The notes beneath the pieces were generated by a model. The model did no database searches, had not been told where the DNA came from, and saw only the letters and a program-made list of their open reading frames with translations. DNA of 64,000 nt from Clostridia bacterium (GTDB lineage: Bacteria; Bacillota; Clostridia; Oscillospirales; Acutalibacteraceae): positions 1 to 64,000 of the forward strand of contig JAFQCH010000007.1 of assembly GCA_017416485.1 (NCBI GenBank), in the 5' to 3' direction. Shown piece by piece: positions 43,496-52,346 of the stretch. Numbering within the stretch: the first letter of the stretch is position 1; each line of letters begins with the position of its first letter. A program made the translations under genes and the position numbers.

Positions 43496-44511
43496 AGCAC
43501 CGCAATGTGTCGCTGTTTGTGCCGCATGAAGGGTGTCCCCATGCCTGCACATTCTGCAATCAGAAAGCAATTTCCGGGCAGATCGCGGGGCTCACAAAAG
43601 AGGAAATCCGCCATGCCTGTCTGACCGCTTTGCAGTCTGACGGCTACCTGCCCGAACACAGCGAAATTGCCTTTTTCGGCGGAAGTTTTACGGCAATACC
43701 CCAAGAAAAACAACTTTTTTATCTTGAAACGGTGCAGGAATTCATAGGCGACGGCAAGTTCGGCGGGGTTCGTATTTCGACCCGTCCCGACTGCATTTCG
43801 GAAGAAAATCTTGCAGTTTTAAAGAAATACAATGTCAAAAATGTCGAATTAGGTGCACAGAGTATGTCCGATGATGTGCTCACGGCAAACCACCGCGGAC
43901 ACACCGCGGAAGACACCGAAAATGCCGTCGCATTGTTGCGAAAACACGGCTTCGGTGTCGGTTTGCAGATGATGACGGGGCTTTATAAATCCACTCCCGA
44001 AACAGACCTGTTCACGGCAACCGAGTTTGTTCGTTTGCAGACCGACACGGTACGAATTTATCCGACCGCAGTGTTGGAGCACACCGTCCTTGCCGACCTT
44101 TACAGGCAAGGCATATACCGTCCGCAGACCTTGGACGAAGCGGTTTCACTTTGTTCACAGCTGTTGCAGTTGTTTTATGAAAACAACATCCGTGTTATCC
44201 GCACGGGACTGCACGCAGGCGGCGATGTGCAGGGCAATCTGCTTGCAGGTGTGTTTCACCCTGCATTCGGTGAACTGTGCGAGGGCGAAATCTATTATAA
44301 TGCAATGTGCAAAGCCCTTGACGGAAAACCGCAAGGCAATTACACGGTTTTTGTGCATCCTAAGGAATATTCAAAAGCCGTGGGACAAAAACGAAACAAC
44401 CTTATCCGACTTTCTTCACAAGGCTGCACTTGCCGTGTGAAAGCGGATGTCAACATAGAAAAATACCGTGTGTTTGTACACGGTGAAACAGAGGAAAACG
44501 AATGTATTTAA
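43492..44511 (+). CDS. Radical SAM protein of the rnc-smc operon (Elp3-like)
   Basis: The 339-residue protein has the radical SAM cluster motif CPHACTFC with Cys15, Cys19 and Cys22, followed by IAFFGGSFTAIP (SAM-binding GGE-like) and VELGAQSMSDDVLTANHRGHT. The pattern is close to Elp3/YhcC-type enzymes, but there is no acetyltransferase domain. It is found in the same place between rnc and smc in many Clostridia. The reaction is unknown; tRNA modification is a fair inference. It overlaps rnc by 4 bp and smc by 10 bp. Confidence 0.9.
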   Translation: MKHRNVSLFVPHEGCPHACTFCNQKAISGQIAGLTKEEIRHACLTALQSDGYLPEHSEIAFFGGSFTAIPQEKQLFYLETVQEFIGDGKFGGVRISTRPDCISEENLAVLKKYNVKNVELGAQSMSDDVLTANHRGHTAEDTENAVALLRKHGFGVGLQMMTGLYKSTPETDLFTATEFVRLQTDTVRIYPTAVLEHTVLADLYRQGIYRPQTLDEAVSLCSQLLQLFYENNIRVIRTGLHAGGDVQGNLLAGVFHPAFGELCEGEIYYNAMCKALDGKPQGNYTVFVHPKEYSKAVGQKRNNLIRLSSQGCTCRVKADVNIEKYRVFVHGETEENECI

Positions 44512-47500
44512 AAGCATTGGAAATGCAGGGCTTCAAGTCCTTCCCGGACAAGACAGTCTTAAAATTCGATAAAGGCATGACAGGTGTTGTCGGTCCGAAC
44601 GGTTCGGGCAAGAGCAACATCTCGGATGCCGTACGCTGGGTTCTCGGTGAACAGTCCACCAAGAGCCTGCGCGGCAGTAAAATGGAAGATGTTATTTTCA
44701 GCGGCACAAGGGAGCGTCGTCCGCAGGGTTTTGCGGAAGTCACCTTGCGTCTTGATAATGCCGATCATGCCCTGCAATCGGACGAAACGGAGGTTTCCGT
44801 CACCCGCCGCTACTATCGCTCGGGCGAAAGCCAGTATCAGATCAACGGCAACACCGTGCGTCTGCGTGACGTACATGAGCTGTTCATGGATACGGGCCTC
44901 GGCCGCGACGGTTATTCCATGGTAAGCCAGGGTAAAATTGAAGACATGGTGTCTGCCAAGTCCGCAGACCGCCGCGATATGTTTGAAGAAGCGGCAGGCA
45001 TTTCGCATTACCGCTACCGCCGTGCCGATGCACTGCGCCGCTTGAATCAGGCAGAAGACAACCTTGTGCGTCTTCGTGATATCCTGACCGAATTGCAATC
45101 CCGTGTCGGTCCGCTTGCCGAACAAAGTCGCAAAGCACAAAAGTTTTTGGTGCTTGCCGAAGAAAAAAAAGAACTCGAAATCGGGCTGTGGCTGGCAACG
45201 CTTAACCGCTCGCAGGATCAGCTACGTGAGCAGTCCAACCGCATCACCGTTGCCCGTGAACAATACAATGACATCTGCCGACTTCTCGAAGAAGCCGCAG
45301 CCGCCATCGACTCATCTGCCGAAGAAAGTCGCAACATCACCCTTCGCATGGAAGAACTGCGTGACCGTGCATCTTTGTATGAAGAACAGGCCGCCGCACT
45401 CGATGCACAGGCGGCAGTCGGCGAAGCGAACATCCGCCACAATGACGATACCGTTTCCCGCTTGCAGGCAGAATTGGGCGGGGAAGAACAGACCCGTCTG
45501 GATTTAGAGCAGACCATAGCCGAATCACAACACGAAATTGACTCGCTTCGTGAGCGTGAGGAACAACAGAACCGTACCGCCGAAGGCATTGAAGCGGAAC
45601 TGACCGCACTCAAAAGCCGCGACGAAGAATTTTCCGACGAATACAACGCTGTCAGCCGTGAACTTGATCAACTTTCCCTTGAACTGTCAAGAGTGGAGAT
45701 CATGGTGTCTTCCGCCGCAAGTTCGGTCGATGAAATCGCAGGCAGAATGAATACTGTCCAAGAGCAGATGCAACGCAGAAATGAAGAAATTGCCCTTCTG
45801 CACACGCAGGAGGAAGCCCTGCAGGGCAGACTGCATAAACAGGACGAAAAAGTCAATGAACTCAATAACACCGTAACGGGTTTCACACTCAGACTCAATT
45901 CCCGCAAAGAAAAAGCGGAAAAGAAAAAAGAAGAATACGAAAACAAGAAACTTGAATTATCCGCAAAGCAGTCCCGTCTTGCCATTCTTGAAGACACCGA
46001 AAAGAGCATGGAAGGCTATCAGGGCTCCGTCAAAGCGGTCATGCGTGAAGTTCGCAGAGGAAACTTAACGGGCATTCACGGCACATTGTCGCAATTGATA
46101 AGCGTTGAAGATGCCTACACCACCGCCATCGAAACGGCACTGGGCAATGCCATTCAGGACATCGTCAGCGAAACCGAAAACGATGCCAAGCGTGCCATTG
46201 CCATTCTCAAAAGCACCAATGCAGGCCGTGCCACCTTCCTTCCGCTGTCTGCCGTGCGCGGCAGAAGCCTGGACGAAAAAGGACTTTACGATTGCTACGG
46301 TTTTATAAGCCTTGCCCCCGACCTCGTTTCGTGTGATGATAAGTACCGCGAGATCATTTCCTCGCTTTTGGGCAAAACCGTGGTTGCCGAAGACCTCGAT
46401 TGTGCCATTGAAATTGCAAAAAAATACAATTACCGTTTTAAAATCGTCACTTTGGACGGACAGGTCATCAATGCAGGCGGCTCCATGACGGGCGGCTCAC
46501 GCATTCAGAATGCGGGCTTTATCTCCCGTGCCAATGAAATCGACCGTCTGAAAACCGAAAGTACCGCCCTTGCGGGTGAAATCGCAAAATGCAGTGAAGA
46601 AGTCAAAAAGGCAAATGCCGACCTCTCGCTTGCTAATGCTGAACTCGAAGGTGCACAGGCAGACCTCCTGCGCGCAAACGAAGAAAAACTGCGCATTGAA
46701 AGCGACCTCAAAATTCTGCAAGGCAGAATCAGCGAAGCCGCATCCGCTGTGCAGGCATTGGAAGAAGAAAAGAAAAATGCCGCCGAGCGTACGGATTATT
46801 ATAAAGAATCCATCCGCCTTGCCAATGAACAGCATGAAACCTTACTCGGCAAAAAACAAGAACTTACACAAACTTTGCACACCCTTTCGGGCGGCAGGGA
46901 TGACCTTGCCGAACAACGCGAACAATTAACCGCCGAACGAAGTGAAGTGCAACTGCACATCATGGAAATCCGCAAGGATATTGATGCACGCAAAGAAAGC
47001 ATTGAAATGCTCAATACCCGCCTGAACGGACTTTCCGAACGCAGAAGTCTGCTTGCAAAAGAAATCGCCGCCATTGAGCAGAAAACCGTTCTGCTTCGCT
47101 CGGATGTACGCAATCAGCGTGACGGTTCAAAAGCACTGCGTGAAGAAGCGGTCGAAGCCAGAACCAAAACCAAAGAACTCGCCCAACAGCGTGTTCGTAC
47201 CGAATCAGCGGCAGACAATTCCCGTGCCGAAGAAAGAAGATTGACCGCAGACCGCGAAAAGATCGGTGCAGACCTTGTCCGATTGGAAGAAAGACTTGCC
47301 GCCATTGAGCGTGATGCGCAGGAAATCGAGCGTAAGCTGTTTGAAGAATACGGCCTGACCCGCCGAGAAGCGGCTGACCTCGGCATTGAACTGGAAAGTC
47401 ATTCGCATGCACAAAAGCGATTGAGCGAACTCAAGCATGCCATCAAGGCTTTGGGCAGTGTTAACGTTGGCGCCATCGAAGAATACAAGGAAGTCAGCGA

Positions 47501-48074
47501 ACGCTATACCTTCCTGTCCGAACAGGTCAGCGATGCCGAAAAGAGCAAAGCGGAACTGCTTCGTCTGATTTCGGAACTGACCGAAAACATGGCAGTGCGT
47601 TTCCGCGAACGTTTTGCGCAGATCAACGAAAGTTTCAAAGTGACCTTTGCCCAGATCTTCAACGGCGGTTCGGCGGAACTCATTCTTGAAGACGAAAGCG
47701 ACATTCTGGAATGTGGCATCGAAATCAAGGCACAGCCCCCCGGTAAGAATGTCCGCAACCTGTCCCTGCTTTCGGGCGGTGAAAAGGGACTTTGTGCAAT
47801 CGCTTTGCTGTTTGCCATCCTCAAAGTCACACCCGCACCGTTCTGCATTTTCGACGAAGTCGAAGCCGCATTGGACGATGTCAACGTCGCCCGTTTTGCA
47901 CAGTTCGTGCGTGGTCTTACCAATGAAACACAGTTTATTCTCATCACCCACCGCCGCGGCACCATGGAAGAAGCCGATGTGCTTTACGGAGTCACCATGC
48001 AGGAAGAAGGCGTTTCGAAACTGCTCGAACTGCACACCGCCGAAATGGCAAAGCAATTGGGATTAGAGAATTAA
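44502..48074 (+). CDS. smc: Chromosome segregation protein SMC
   Basis: The 1190-residue protein is a full-length SMC ATPase that extrudes DNA loops with ScpA/ScpB. It has the Walker A motif GPNGSGKSNISDAV from residue 31 and a coiled-coil arm (about 170-500). The hinge (about 500-680) contains GNAIQDIVSETENDAKRA and ends in the Gly-rich INAGGSMTGG. A return coil and the C-terminal head with LSGGEKGLCAIALLFAIL (about 1088) and Walker B FCIFDEVEAALDD follow. Length fits the family. It overlaps the radical SAM gene by 10 bp and precedes ftsY by 24 bp, the classical rnc-smc-ftsY order. AGAGGAAAACG lies before the ATG. Confidence 0.98.
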   Translation: MYLKALEMQGFKSFPDKTVLKFDKGMTGVVGPNGSGKSNISDAVRWVLGEQSTKSLRGSKMEDVIFSGTRERRPQGFAEVTLRLDNADHALQSDETEVSVTRRYYRSGESQYQINGNTVRLRDVHELFMDTGLGRDGYSMVSQGKIEDMVSAKSADRRDMFEEAAGISHYRYRRADALRRLNQAEDNLVRLRDILTELQSRVGPLAEQSRKAQKFLVLAEEKKELEIGLWLATLNRSQDQLREQSNRITVAREQYNDICRLLEEAAAAIDSSAEESRNITLRMEELRDRASLYEEQAAALDAQAAVGEANIRHNDDTVSRLQAELGGEEQTRLDLEQTIAESQHEIDSLREREEQQNRTAEGIEAELTALKSRDEEFSDEYNAVSRELDQLSLELSRVEIMVSSAASSVDEIAGRMNTVQEQMQRRNEEIALLHTQEEALQGRLHKQDEKVNELNNTVTGFTLRLNSRKEKAEKKKEEYENKKLELSAKQSRLAILEDTEKSMEGYQGSVKAVMREVRRGNLTGIHGTLSQLISVEDAYTTAIETALGNAIQDIVSETENDAKRAIAILKSTNAGRATFLPLSAVRGRSLDEKGLYDCYGFISLAPDLVSCDDKYREIISSLLGKTVVAEDLDCAIEIAKKYNYRFKIVTLDGQVINAGGSMTGGSRIQNAGFISRANEIDRLKTESTALAGEIAKCSEEVKKANADLSLANAELEGAQADLLRANEEKLRIESDLKILQGRISEAASAVQALEEEKKNAAERTDYYKESIRLANEQHETLLGKKQELTQTLHTLSGGRDDLAEQREQLTAERSEVQLHIMEIRKDIDARKESIEMLNTRLNGLSERRSLLAKEIAAIEQKTVLLRSDVRNQRDGSKALREEAVEARTKTKELAQQRVRTESAADNSRAEERRLTADREKIGADLVRLEERLAAIERDAQEIERKLFEEYGLTRREAADLGIELESHSHAQKRLSELKHAIKALGSVNVGAIEEYKEVSERYTFLSEQVSDAEKSKAELLRLISELTENMAVRFRERFAQINESFKVTFAQIFNGGSAELILEDESDILECGIEIKAQPPGKNVRNLSLLSGGEKGLCAIALLFAILKVTPAPFCIFDEVEAALDDVNVARFAQFVRGLTNETQFILITHRRGTMEEADVLYGVTMQEEGVSKLLELHTAEMAKQLGLEN

Positions 48075-48098
48075 GTCCTATTTAAAGGAGAATTATAA

Positions 48099-49745
48099 AT
48101 GGCAATATTCAAAAAAATCAACTTCGGGCTTTCCAAGACCCGCAACAAGATGGCAGGTGCCATCGACGATATGCTCGACTCGTTTGACGAGTTTTCCGAT
48201 GACCTGTTTGTGGAACTCGAAGAAATCCTCGTCATGTCCGACGTCGGTGTTGAAACCGCCGTTACGGTCGTTGAAGAACTTCGTTCCCGTGTGCGTTCCG
48301 AACGTATCAAAAAGCCCGATCAGATCAAAGCCGAACTGCAGAATATTATAGCGGAGCTGCTGGACGGCGGGGAAGACATGGGGCTTATCACCATTCCGTC
48401 GATCTTGCTGATGATCGGTGTCAACGGCGTGGGCAAAACCACCACCATCGGCAAACTCGCCTCCATGTATAAGGCAGAGGGCAAAAAGGTCATTCTCGGT
48501 GCGGCTGATACCTTCCGTGCCGCCGCCATCGAACAACTTGACGAATGGGCAAACCGTGCCGGTGTTGACATTGTCAAGCACAAAGAGGGTGCAGACCCCG
48601 CCGCCGTTATTTTCGATACCATTGCCGCAGGAAAGGCGAGAGATTGCGACATCATCATCTGCGACACCGCAGGCAGACTTCATAACAAGAAAAATCTTAT
48701 GGACGAGCTTGCAAAAATCTATCGTGTCATCGACCGCGAACTGCCCTATTCCGACCGTGAAATTCTGCTTGTGCTCGATGCCACCACGGGCCAGAATGCC
48801 GTCAATCAGGCACGTGAATTCATGGGTGTTGCGGACCTGACCGGTATTGTGCTGACCAAATTGGACGGCACTGCCCGCGGCGGTGTTGTCCTTTCCATCA
48901 AAAACGAACTCAAACTGCCCGTCAAGTTCATCGGCGTCGGCGAAGGCATCGACGATTTACAGCCCTTTGATCCCGCCGCTTTTGCCAAGAGCTTGTTCGT
49001 GGAAGGTGAAGACCATACACAGGAGGATGCGGAAATTGAAAAGTACATCAAAGAAAACGGAGCAACAGAATACCATCTTGACGACCTTGATCCCGATCCT
49101 GACGGGGAGCTTAGGCAGGCTTTTGAAGAAATACTCCAAGTCTATTCTGAAATCGGAAGTGAATCAGGCGAAGACGGCACTGACACGCAATCGCAGACTG
49201 ACGAAGGAGCAGAAGAAGCGCAGAGCGAAACAGGCGAAACTCGAAGCGAAGAAAGCCGCGAAACTAACGAAGAAAGCCGCGAAGAAGGTCTTCAAAGCGG
49301 AAACGAAGGAGATCAAGAAGAGCGCGAAATCGCAGCTCAAAGAGAACTTGAAGCAGCACAAAGAGAACGCGAAGCTGCAATAAAGGCAGAAGAAGAGCGT
49401 CTTGCGGCTGAAAAAGCGGCAGAAGAAGCCCGTATTGCCGCTGAAAAGGCAGAGGCTGAAAGACTTGCCGCCGAACAGGCAGAAGCGGAAAGACTTGCCG
49501 CCGAAAAAGCAGAAGCGGAAAGACTTGCCGCCGAACAGGCAGAAGCCGATCGACTTGCCGCCGAGGCTCGTCTTGCCGCCGAAAAGGCACAAACAGAGCG
49601 CCTTGCCGCCGCAAAGGCAGCCGCAGAAAAACTCGCCGCCGAAAAAGCAGAAGCAGAACGTCTTGCCGCAGAACAGGCTGCTGAAAAGAAACCCGAAGAA
49701 AAGAAGAGGAGAGGTCTGTTTGGACTTTTTAATCGCCACTCATAA
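48099..49745 (+). CDS. ftsY: Signal recognition particle receptor FtsY with long C-terminal extension
   Basis: FtsY binds the Ffh-ribosome complex and hands nascent membrane proteins to SecYEG. The NG domain fills residues 1-305: G1 loop GVNGVGKTTTIGKL from 107, DTAGR at 189-193, TKLDGTARGG from 253 and GVGEGIDDLQPFDP near 295. FtsY usually has an acidic N-terminal A domain; here it is nearly absent and instead a 240-residue tail follows the NG domain. That tail is an acidic region (about 306-405), then a coiled coil of AERLAAEKAEAERLAAEQ repeats to about 530, then a basic KKRRGLFGLF end that could bind lipid. In 49080-49380 the +1 frame also looks coding-like. AAAGGAG precedes the ATG. Confidence 0.95.
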   Translation: MAIFKKINFGLSKTRNKMAGAIDDMLDSFDEFSDDLFVELEEILVMSDVGVETAVTVVEELRSRVRSERIKKPDQIKAELQNIIAELLDGGEDMGLITIPSILLMIGVNGVGKTTTIGKLASMYKAEGKKVILGAADTFRAAAIEQLDEWANRAGVDIVKHKEGADPAAVIFDTIAAGKARDCDIIICDTAGRLHNKKNLMDELAKIYRVIDRELPYSDREILLVLDATTGQNAVNQAREFMGVADLTGIVLTKLDGTARGGVVLSIKNELKLPVKFIGVGEGIDDLQPFDPAAFAKSLFVEGEDHTQEDAEIEKYIKENGATEYHLDDLDPDPDGELRQAFEEILQVYSEIGSESGEDGTDTQSQTDEGAEEAQSETGETRSEESRETNEESREEGLQSGNEGDQEEREIAAQRELEAAQREREAAIKAEEERLAAEKAAEEARIAAEKAEAERLAAEQAEAERLAAEKAEAERLAAEQAEADRLAAEARLAAEKAQTERLAAAKAAAEKLAAEKAEAERLAAEQAAEKKPEEKKRRGLFGLFNRHS

Positions 49746-50310
49746 CTTAAAAAAACGCGAAGAACTGCAACGCATTTTAGCCCCTTTGGGTGTGCGTGTG
49801 CTGTTGGCAGATGAAATCGGTGTTGACCTTGCGGAAGCCGAAGAAACAGGCACCACCTTTTATGAAAATGCAAAAATCAAGGCCGCAAGCGGTTGCAAAG
49901 ACAGCTCTCTTGCCTGCATTGCAGATGATTCGGGGCTTGTAGTTGATGCACTCGACGGCAGACCCGGTGTGTATTCCGCGCGTTACGGCGGGGAAGACCT
50001 GTCTTATCCAGAAAAAATGGCAATGCTCGTAAAAGAGCTCGACGGTGTGCCGACCGAAAAACGCACCGCCCGTTTTGTCAGTTGTGTTGTCTGCGTATTT
50101 CCCGACGGCAGTGAGTTGGTTGCCGAAGGCAAATGCGAAGGGTATATCGGTTATGAACCCAAGGGCGACAACGGCTTCGGTTTTGACCCCATTTTCTACA
50201 CCGAAAACGGCAGTTTTGCGGAACTTTCCGCCGAACAGAAGGATGCCGTCAGCCACCGCGGAAACGCACTGAGAGCGTTTGCAGAAAAACTGGAAGAATA
50301 TTTGAAATAA
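49720..50310 (+). CDS. rdgB: Inosine/xanthosine triphosphate pyrophosphatase (RdgB/HAM1)
   Basis: The 196-residue enzyme removes ITP, dITP and XTP from the nucleotide pool. Hallmarks are ATHNLKK near the N-terminus, TGTTFYENAKIKA, IADDSGLVVDALDG, GVYSARYGG and, at the C-terminus, KDAVSHRGNALRAF. The start is a TTG at 49720 with AGGAGAGG six bases upstream; no ATG is placed well, and the frame overlaps the end of ftsY by 26 bp. It lies 15 bp before yhbY. Confidence 0.94.
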   Translation: MDFLIATHNLKKREELQRILAPLGVRVLLADEIGVDLAEAEETGTTFYENAKIKAASGCKDSSLACIADDSGLVVDALDGRPGVYSARYGGEDLSYPEKMAMLVKELDGVPTEKRTARFVSCVVCVFPDGSELVAEGKCEGYIGYEPKGDNGFGFDPIFYTENGSFAELSAEQKDAVSHRGNALRAFAEKLEEYLK

Positions 50311-50325
50311 ACAGGAGAAAACCCC

Positions 50326-50778
50326 ATGCTTACAAGCAAACAAAGAGCCGAATTGCGCGGCAAAGCCAATTCCCTTGAACCGATTTTTCAGGTCGGCAAA
50401 AACGGCCTGACCCCTGAATTTTTGGCACAGCTCGAAGGTGCCATTGCCCTTCGTGAACTGATGAAAATCAAAATCCTGCGTGAAACATCCCCCGTGGATG
50501 CACGCACCGCCGCCGACGAAATTGCGGCACATCTAAACGCGGATGTGGTGCAGGTGATCGGCAATATCATGGTATTGTACCGTGAAAATCCCGAACTGCA
50601 CAAGGCAGAACCCAAAAAGGCAAAGACCGACCCGCGCAAAAAGCCTGCAACCAAAAAGAGCCGTGCTTTTGAAAAGAAAGAACCTGCCAAAAAGGCAGAA
50701 CGCAAAGAACGTTCTTTCGGTGAAGACCGCGGCGGCAGAAGCAACCGTCAGGGCAGAGCCGGCAGAGGCAAGAAATGA
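50326..50778 (+). CDS. yhbY: YhbY family RNA-binding protein
   Basis: The 150-residue protein has a CRM-type YhbY domain at 1-90: LTSKQRAELRGKANSLEPIF, GKNGLTPEFL, and VVQVIGNIMVLYRENPE. YhbY binds pre-50S ribosome particles. The last 55 residues are a basic, disordered Lys/Arg tail (KKPATKKSRAFEKKEPAKK, GGRSNRQGRAGRGKK), longer than the usual 97-residue protein; it may add RNA affinity. The stop overlaps the nadD start by 4 bp. Confidence 0.92.
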   Translation: MLTSKQRAELRGKANSLEPIFQVGKNGLTPEFLAQLEGAIALRELMKIKILRETSPVDARTAADEIAAHLNADVVQVIGNIMVLYRENPELHKAEPKKAKTDPRKKPATKKSRAFEKKEPAKKAERKERSFGEDRGGRSNRQGRAGRGKK

Positions 50779-51380
50779 GAATCGGCATTTACGGCGGCTC
50801 GTTCAATCCCGTGCACCGCGGGCACAAGCATCTTGCCGACACTATGTGTGCAAAACTGAATCTCGATAAGTGCATCATCATGCCCGCCTTTGTGTCACCG
50901 TTCAAAACGGACAAAAAAAGCAGTGTTACGGCGCAAGACCGTTTTCGTATGTGTGAACTCGCTTTCAGTGAGGCGAACTACGAAGTAAGCGACCTTGAAA
51001 TCGCAAAAAATGAAACGTCCTACACCGTCAACACCCTCACCGCACTCAAAGAACGGTATCCCGACGATGAACTGTTCTTGATTATCGGGTCGGACATGCT
51101 TTTGTCTTTCAACCGCTGGTATCGCTGGCAGGATATTCTGAAACTTGCCACCCTTTGTGCGGTCTCGCGTTGTGATGAAGACCCCTTGCAGGAGTTGGAA
51201 GATTTTGCCGAATCGCATCTGCGCAAAGAAGGCGAAGTGCTCATTTTGCCCTTTTCGCCGCTTGTGGTCAGCTCCACGCTTTTGCGTGAAAAACTGAAAA
51301 ACGGTGAAGACACTTCTGCATTTTTGCACCCCGCCGTCAAAGACTATATACAGCAAAACAATCTTTATATTGAAGGATAA
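50775..51380 (+). CDS. nadD: Nicotinate-nucleotide adenylyltransferase
   Basis: The 201-residue nucleotidyltransferase makes NAD precursor deadenyl-NAD from nicotinate mononucleotide and ATP. It opens with GGSFNPVHRGHKHLA (7-21), the family HxGH motif, and ends with the LVVSSTLLREKLKNGED signature. LIIGSDMLLSFNRWYRWQDI lies in the middle. Length is standard. In Bacillota nadD, yqeK and rsfS form a fixed cluster, as here. Confidence 0.96.
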   Translation: MRIGIYGGSFNPVHRGHKHLADTMCAKLNLDKCIIMPAFVSPFKTDKKSSVTAQDRFRMCELAFSEANYEVSDLEIAKNETSYTVNTLTALKERYPDDELFLIIGSDMLLSFNRWYRWQDILKLATLCAVSRCDEDPLQELEDFAESHLRKEGEVLILPFSPLVVSSTLLREKLKNGEDTSAFLHPAVKDYIQQNNLYIEG

Positions 51381-51385
51381 CACTT

Positions 51386-51976
51386 GTGAATTACGATAAA
51401 GAAACCTATCTTGCAGACCTGCGTTTCCGACTGGATGATTACCGTTTTGCCCACAGTGTCAACGTTGCCCACACCTGCCGTGAATTGGCAAAAATGTACG
51501 GCGAAAACGAAGAAAAAGCCTGGTACACGGGACTTCTGCACGATATTTTCAAAAACGAAACCAAAGAAAACACCCTCGCGTTTTTTGCGGAAAACAATAT
51601 TGTGCTGACCGACTGCGAGCGCAATGCCCCCAAGCTCTGGCATGCCATGGCAGGCAGTGTCTATCTGCAAAAAACATACGGCTTCGATGAAGAATTCATC
51701 CGTGCCGTGCGCTACCACACCACGGGCAGAGCAAACATGAGCCTGCTTGAAAAAATCGTCTTCTGTGCGGATTTTATTTCCGCCGAGCGTGATTATCCCG
51801 GTGTGGATGACATGCGCGAGCGTGTAAAAATAAGCCTTGAATACTGCATGGAGGAGGGACTGCGGTTCACCATTGACGAACTTGTCAATGATCTGTGTCC
51901 CGTGCATCCCGACACCATCCATGCGTTCAATGATATATGTTTGTTAAAACGATTTCCAAACGGAAAGAAGGAATAA
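51386..51976 (+). CDS. yqeK: HD-domain YqeK, symmetrical Ap4A hydrolase
   Basis: The 196-residue HD-domain protein cleaves diadenosine tetraphosphate to two ADP, as shown for Bacillota YqeK. Metal ligands are in HSVNVAHT, GLLHDIFKNE, LWHAMAGSVYL, AVRYHTTG and FCADFISAERDYPG. The start is a GTG at 51386 with AAGGAT upstream; there is no suitable ATG. It lies 5 bp after nadD and 2 bp before rsfS. Confidence 0.94.
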   Translation: MNYDKETYLADLRFRLDDYRFAHSVNVAHTCRELAKMYGENEEKAWYTGLLHDIFKNETKENTLAFFAENNIVLTDCERNAPKLWHAMAGSVYLQKTYGFDEEFIRAVRYHTTGRANMSLLEKIVFCADFISAERDYPGVDDMRERVKISLEYCMEEGLRFTIDELVNDLCPVHPDTIHAFNDICLLKRFPNGKKE

Positions 51977-51978
51977 AA

Positions 51979-52326
51979 ATGGATAAGAAGTTAGAAATCA
52001 TCGTCAAAGCCCTTGACGACAAAAAGGCAAGAGACATTCAGGTGCTCAAAGTGGAAGACCTGACTTCCATCGGTGACTATTTTGTCATCGCAGGCGGCAC
52101 CTCCAACACCCATGTGCGCTCGCTTGCCGAAGAAGTGGAATTTAAACTCGAAGAAGCAGGCATCGAAATCCGCGGCATCGAAGGCAGAGCCACGGGCTGG
52201 ATTCTTCTTGACTGCTACGATGTGCTTGTGCACGTTTTCATGCCCGAAGTGCGCGACACCTACAACCTTGAACGACTCTGGGGTGATGCAGCGCCTGTTG
52301 ACATCAGCGATTTAATCAGTGAATAA
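51979..52326 (+). CDS. rsfS: Ribosomal silencing factor RsfS
   Basis: The 115-residue protein binds uL14 on the 50S subunit and blocks subunit joining when nutrients fail. Family stretches are DYFVIAGGTSNTHVRSLAEE and GWILLDCYDVLVHVFMPEVR, DTYNLERLWGDA. The start at 51979 follows AAGAAGG. It lies 20 bp before leuS, which is a usual neighbour. Confidence 0.96.
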   Translation: MDKKLEIIVKALDDKKARDIQVLKVEDLTSIGDYFVIAGGTSNTHVRSLAEEVEFKLEEAGIEIRGIEGRATGWILLDCYDVLVHVFMPEVRDTYNLERLWGDAAPVDISDLISE

Positions 52327-52346
52327 CCGGAAAGGATTAAACAGAT

